Below are positions 5,415 through 7,135 of a stretch of 7,135 bases of DNA, piece by piece (position 1 is the first letter of the stretch; each line of letters starts with the position of its first letter). A model generated the notes under the pieces. The model was not told the DNA's origin, did no database searches, and saw only the letters and a list, made by a program, of their open reading frames with translations. The translations under genes and the position numbers were made by a program. The DNA comes from Thermofilaceae archaeon (lineage in GTDB: Archaea; Thermoproteota; Thermoprotei; Thermofilales; Thermofilaceae): positions 1 to 7,135 of the forward strand of contig JALURH010000238.1 in the NCBI GenBank assembly GCA_027017025.1, in the 5' to 3' direction.

Positions 5415-6344
5415 CTAGGAATGTATTACCGTCCCCTCTCTCCGGGCTACTACATCAAGTATCTTGTTGAGTGAACCAATTACAGCCAGCTTATCAGTAG
5501 ATTCAACAAATTCTACTGCTGCTTCAACCTTTGGCCCCATAGATCCCGGGGGGAAATAACCCTTGGAGAGATACTCCCTGGCTTCAGTAACCGTAATTTC
5601 TCTAAGAAGTTTCTGCTGGGGTTTACCATAGTTTAGGTACACGCCTTCAACATCTGTTAATATAATGAGTTCCTTAGCCGAAACCTTCTTAGCTAGTAAT
5701 GAGGAGGTATAGTCCTTATCTATAACGGCATCAACCCCTCTAAATCCATCCCTGGTTTTAATTACTGGAATCCCCCCTCCTCCACCAGCTATGACTATAC
5801 CACCACTACCTAAGGCATTTACAATAGGCTCCATATCTATAATCTCTACTGGTCTAGGCGATGGAACAACCCTGCGATAACCCCTCCTATTTATCTTCCT
5901 GAAAACCCACCCTCTTTTCTCCTGCATCCTCTTAGCTTCATTCTCAGAGTAGTATGGCCCAATAGGCTTTGTGGGGTTCCTGAAAGCCTGGTCATCTAAG
6001 TCTACCAATACTCTAGTAGTTATCACAGATACCGGTATGCTAGGCATAACTTGGTTAATTGCTTGCTGGATCATATACCCTATAAGAGACTGTGTCATTG
6101 CAACACATGCGTGGAGAGGCATTGCAGGTACCTTATCTTGCACATACTCCTGCTGTAAATACAATGCCCCAACCTGTGGACCATTCCCGTGAGTCAAGAT
6201 AACCCTGAATTCTCTAGCCAACTCAACTAGTGCTGGCGCTATCCCTAATATATTAGTTAGTTGTTCATCGAATGTTCCTCTCTGTCCCTCTTTGACTAAT
6301 GCGTTTCCACCTAATGCAACTACTATAACATCTTCCCCCTTCAC
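5415..6344 (-). CDS. arcC: Carbamate kinase
   Basis: Amino-acid-kinase fold enzyme (EC 2.7.2.2) interconverting carbamoyl phosphate plus ADP with carbamate plus ATP in the cytosol. Motifs, numbered from ATG 6359: ALGGNAL (15-21), THGNGPQVG (56-64), GPYYS (134-138), VVPSPRP (164-170), the glycine-rich AGGGGGIPV (191-199), DKDYTSSLLA (215-224), LTDVEGVY (234-241) and GSMGPKV (272-278). All expected segments are present and length is normal. The longest frame begins at ATG 6359 (314 aa). I prefer GTG 6344 (309 aa): a TATA box lies 26 bases upstream of it, and the protein then starts VKGEDVIVVALGGNAL, matching the short N-terminus common in this family. No arginine deiminase or ornithine carbamoyltransferase is in the window, so its pathway (ATP gain from catabolism, or carbamoyl phosphate supply) is open. 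It converges on the MNT gene with 2 bases between stops. Confidence 0.96.
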   Translation of the reverse strand: MKGEDVIVVALGGNALVKEGQRGTFDEQLTNILGIAPALVELAREFRVILTHGNGPQVGALYLQQEYVQDKVPAMPLHACVAMTQSLIGYMIQQAINQVMPSIPVSVITTRVLVDLDDQAFRNPTKPIGPYYSENEAKRMQEKRGWVFRKINRRGYRRVVPSPRPVEIIDMEPIVNALGSGGIVIAGGGGGIPVIKTRDGFRGVDAVIDKDYTSSLLAKKVSAKELIILTDVEGVYLNYGKPQQKLLREITVTEAREYLSKGYFPPGSMGPKVEAAVEFVESTDKLAVIGSLNKILDVVARREGTVIHS

Positions 6345-6348
6345 ATAT

Positions 6349-6362
6349 GTTATATACATAAC
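6349..6362. repeat. Palindrome between TATA box and carbamate kinase start
   Basis: GTTAT-GTAT-ATAAC on the minus strand, a perfect 5-base inverted repeat with a 4-base centre; CAT and ATG outside it extend the symmetry imperfectly. It lies where a repressor would block transcription start, so it is a candidate operator. AT-rich palindromes of this size also arise by chance. Confidence 0.3.
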
Positions 6363-6365
6363 ATG

Positions 6366-6373
6366 TTTATATA
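6366..6373 (-). promoter_or_regulatory. TATA box of carbamate kinase
   Basis: TATATAAA on the minus strand, centred about 26 bases upstream of GTG 6344 but only about 10 bases from ATG 6359. It implies a leaderless mRNA starting at GTG 6344. No good TATA box is seen at the spacing needed for ATG 6359. Confidence 0.6.
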
Positions 6374-6431
6374 CTAAGATAGAAGTAGCGGACTCAGCTG
6401 GGGGAATAAGGGTGTGAGTATATTGGAGACC

Positions 6432-6455
6432 AGCTACGCTATCTTTGGCGTAGCT
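6432..6455. repeat. 8-bp perfect hairpin across the stop of the winged-helix-like gene
   Basis: AGCTACGC (6432-6439) and GCGTAGCT (6448-6455) are exact inverted copies with an 8-base loop. The stem includes the TAG stop (6434-6436) of the minus-strand gene. No T-run follows on the minus strand, so it does not look like a bacterial-type terminator; it could mark an mRNA 3' end or pausing site. Confidence 0.4.
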
Positions 6456-6955
6456 TCATATGTAACATCCTCAGCTTCCAGTATACTGACTTCTTCTCTC
6501 CTACCGCTCGGGAAGACGAGTTCTGGTACACCATTTTCCCTAAAAATTATCTCAGCTGGCTTCCCATTTTCAGCAAAAACTTTATCTACAATTTCTAGTT
6601 CTTCACGTGGTTGTTCCTCGAGGAATCTCCTACCTTTTTCGGTGATCATGTATGCTGTAATAAACCTATACTTGCTGGTAGCGAGCCTAAGCTTATTAAC
6701 TAAGCCGAGGCTCCTAAGCTTCATTAAATCTGCTTCAGCTTCCATACTTACATTAACAACCCTGAGGTAACCATACCATAACGTTATTATAGGGGTATAG
6801 TCGTATTTCTCGAATACACCCTTCACTATCCCATAGTATACTAGAACCCAGAGTGCATAATTCTTAATCCATCTTTCAACATTCCCCATAGATCCCGTGT
6901 ATAACCCTATTAGCTTGAGGAGTCTCTTGCCATCAGGAGATAACTCTATACTCAT
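6434..6955 (-). CDS. Winged-helix-like protein of unknown function
   Basis: 173 residues; family not recognised. The first third is rich in aromatic and hydrophobic residues (NYALWVLVYYGIVKGVF, about 32-48) and looks helical. About residues 71-113 read like a winged helix: ADLMKLRSLGLVNKL, a strand-rich wing, then MITEKGRRFLEE, as in archaeal MarR/PadR-type domains. The C-terminal 60 residues are charged and strand-like (PAEIIFRENGVPELVFPSGR). The frame is open to GTG 6967, but ATG 6955 is chosen: it forms an ATGA overlap with the stop of the upstream membrane-protein gene and has GGTGAG just upstream. The tight coupling suggests the two proteins work together, perhaps regulator and membrane partner; DNA binding is inferred, not shown. 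Confidence 0.8.
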   Translation of the reverse strand: MSIELSPDGKRLLKLIGLYTGSMGNVERWIKNYALWVLVYYGIVKGVFEKYDYTPIITLWYGYLRVVNVSMEAEADLMKLRSLGLVNKLRLATSKYRFITAYMITEKGRRFLEEQPREELEIVDKVFAENGKPAEIIFRENGVPELVFPSGRREEVSILEAEDVTYEATPKIA

Positions 6956-7135
6956 TCTCTCACCCACTTCTTGACGAATAATAAACCACCTATAACTGGG
7001 ATTATAACGGAGAGAAAGGTTATAACTGTAGACTCAACTATCCCCATAAATAGGGGTGCTATCGCGGCTACGAGCTGGGCTGTCCCGAATGCCCCAAATA
7101 TTATTGATAGCCAGAACGTAATTGTATTTAGTTTA
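6952..7135 (-). CDS. Membrane protein, C-terminal 60 residues (enters from right edge)
   Basis: The complementary strand is open from the right edge to a TGA at 6952-6954. The 60 residues read as two membrane segments: ITFWLSIIFGAFGTAQLVAA continuing into APLFMGIV, and STVITFLSVIIPVIGGLLFV, ending in a basic KKWVRE tail probably on the cytosolic side. The start and most of the protein lie outside, so the family cannot be named. Its stop overlaps the start of the winged-helix-like gene as ATGA, so the two form an operon. Confidence 0.75.
   Translation of the reverse strand, partial: KLNTITFWLSIIFGAFGTAQLVAAIAPLFMGIVESTVITFLSVIIPVIGGLLFVKKWVRE
6959..6964 (-). promoter_or_regulatory. Shine-Dalgarno site of the winged-helix-like gene
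   Basis: GGTGAG on the minus strand lies 3 bases before ATG 6955, inside the end of the membrane-protein gene, and supports that start rather than GTG 6967. Confidence 0.5.

Noticed and set aside
5415..6359. Other amino-acid kinases such as acetylglutamate or uridylate kinase
   Set aside because: The combination ALGGNAL, THGNGPQVG, VVPSPRP and DKD-Y-T-S-S-L-L-A is specific to carbamate kinase.
6414..6770. 118-codon plus-strand open frame rich in Ser and Leu
   Set aside because: It is the antisense of the winged-helix-like gene; the minus-strand gene has an ATGA-coupled start and a more protein-like composition.
1..7135. CRISPR arrays, tRNA or rRNA genes, insertion sequences
   Set aside because: I saw no regularly spaced direct repeats, cloverleaf-like elements or transposase motifs; coding sequence fills nearly the whole window.

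Overview
The window looks like a piece of a hyperthermophilic crenarchaeal chromosome (Thermoproteota, probably Desulfurococcales-like; the genus cannot be fixed from sequence alone). The evidence is as follows. TATA boxes sit 25-29 bases upstream of start codons, so the mRNAs would be leaderless. Internal operon genes instead carry GGTG-type Shine-Dalgarno sites. Arg, Ile and Leu are coded mostly by AGG/AGA, ATA and CTA. The gene families are typical of crenarchaea: a HEPN/MNT pair, MoxR with a short DUF58 protein, and an archaeal carbamate kinase. CTAG is unusually frequent. Genes are packed tightly; the longest gap is about 110 bases.

Left part (1-1620, minus strand): an ABC ATPase with its own TATA box, followed by an ABC-2 type permease that overlaps it by 23 bases and runs off the left edge. 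Together they form a probable export or membrane-remodelling ABC system.

Centre (1695-4565): a MoxR AAA+ ATPase and a two-domain PRC-barrel-like protein form a minus-strand operon. They are transcribed divergently from a short, soluble DUF58 protein, the usual MoxR partner. One TATA element between the divergent genes is correctly spaced for both. The DUF58 gene appears frameshifted near its 5' end: the TATA-positioned GTG start and the conserved domain lie in different frames, joined by a -1 step at a G4 run. The PRC-barrel protein may be a third component of this chaperone-like module.

Right of centre (4568-5412): a HEPN/MNT toxin-antitoxin-type pair whose genes overlap by about 75 bases. 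It follows DUF58 after a 54-base gap bounded by an inverted repeat.

Right part (5415-7135, minus strand): a carbamate kinase that ends 2 bases from the MNT gene and probably starts at GTG 6344. Upstream of it lies a separate pair, the C-terminus of a membrane protein (entering from the right edge) and a winged-helix-like protein, joined by an ATGA stop/start overlap.

I see no rRNA, tRNA, CRISPR array or insertion sequence.
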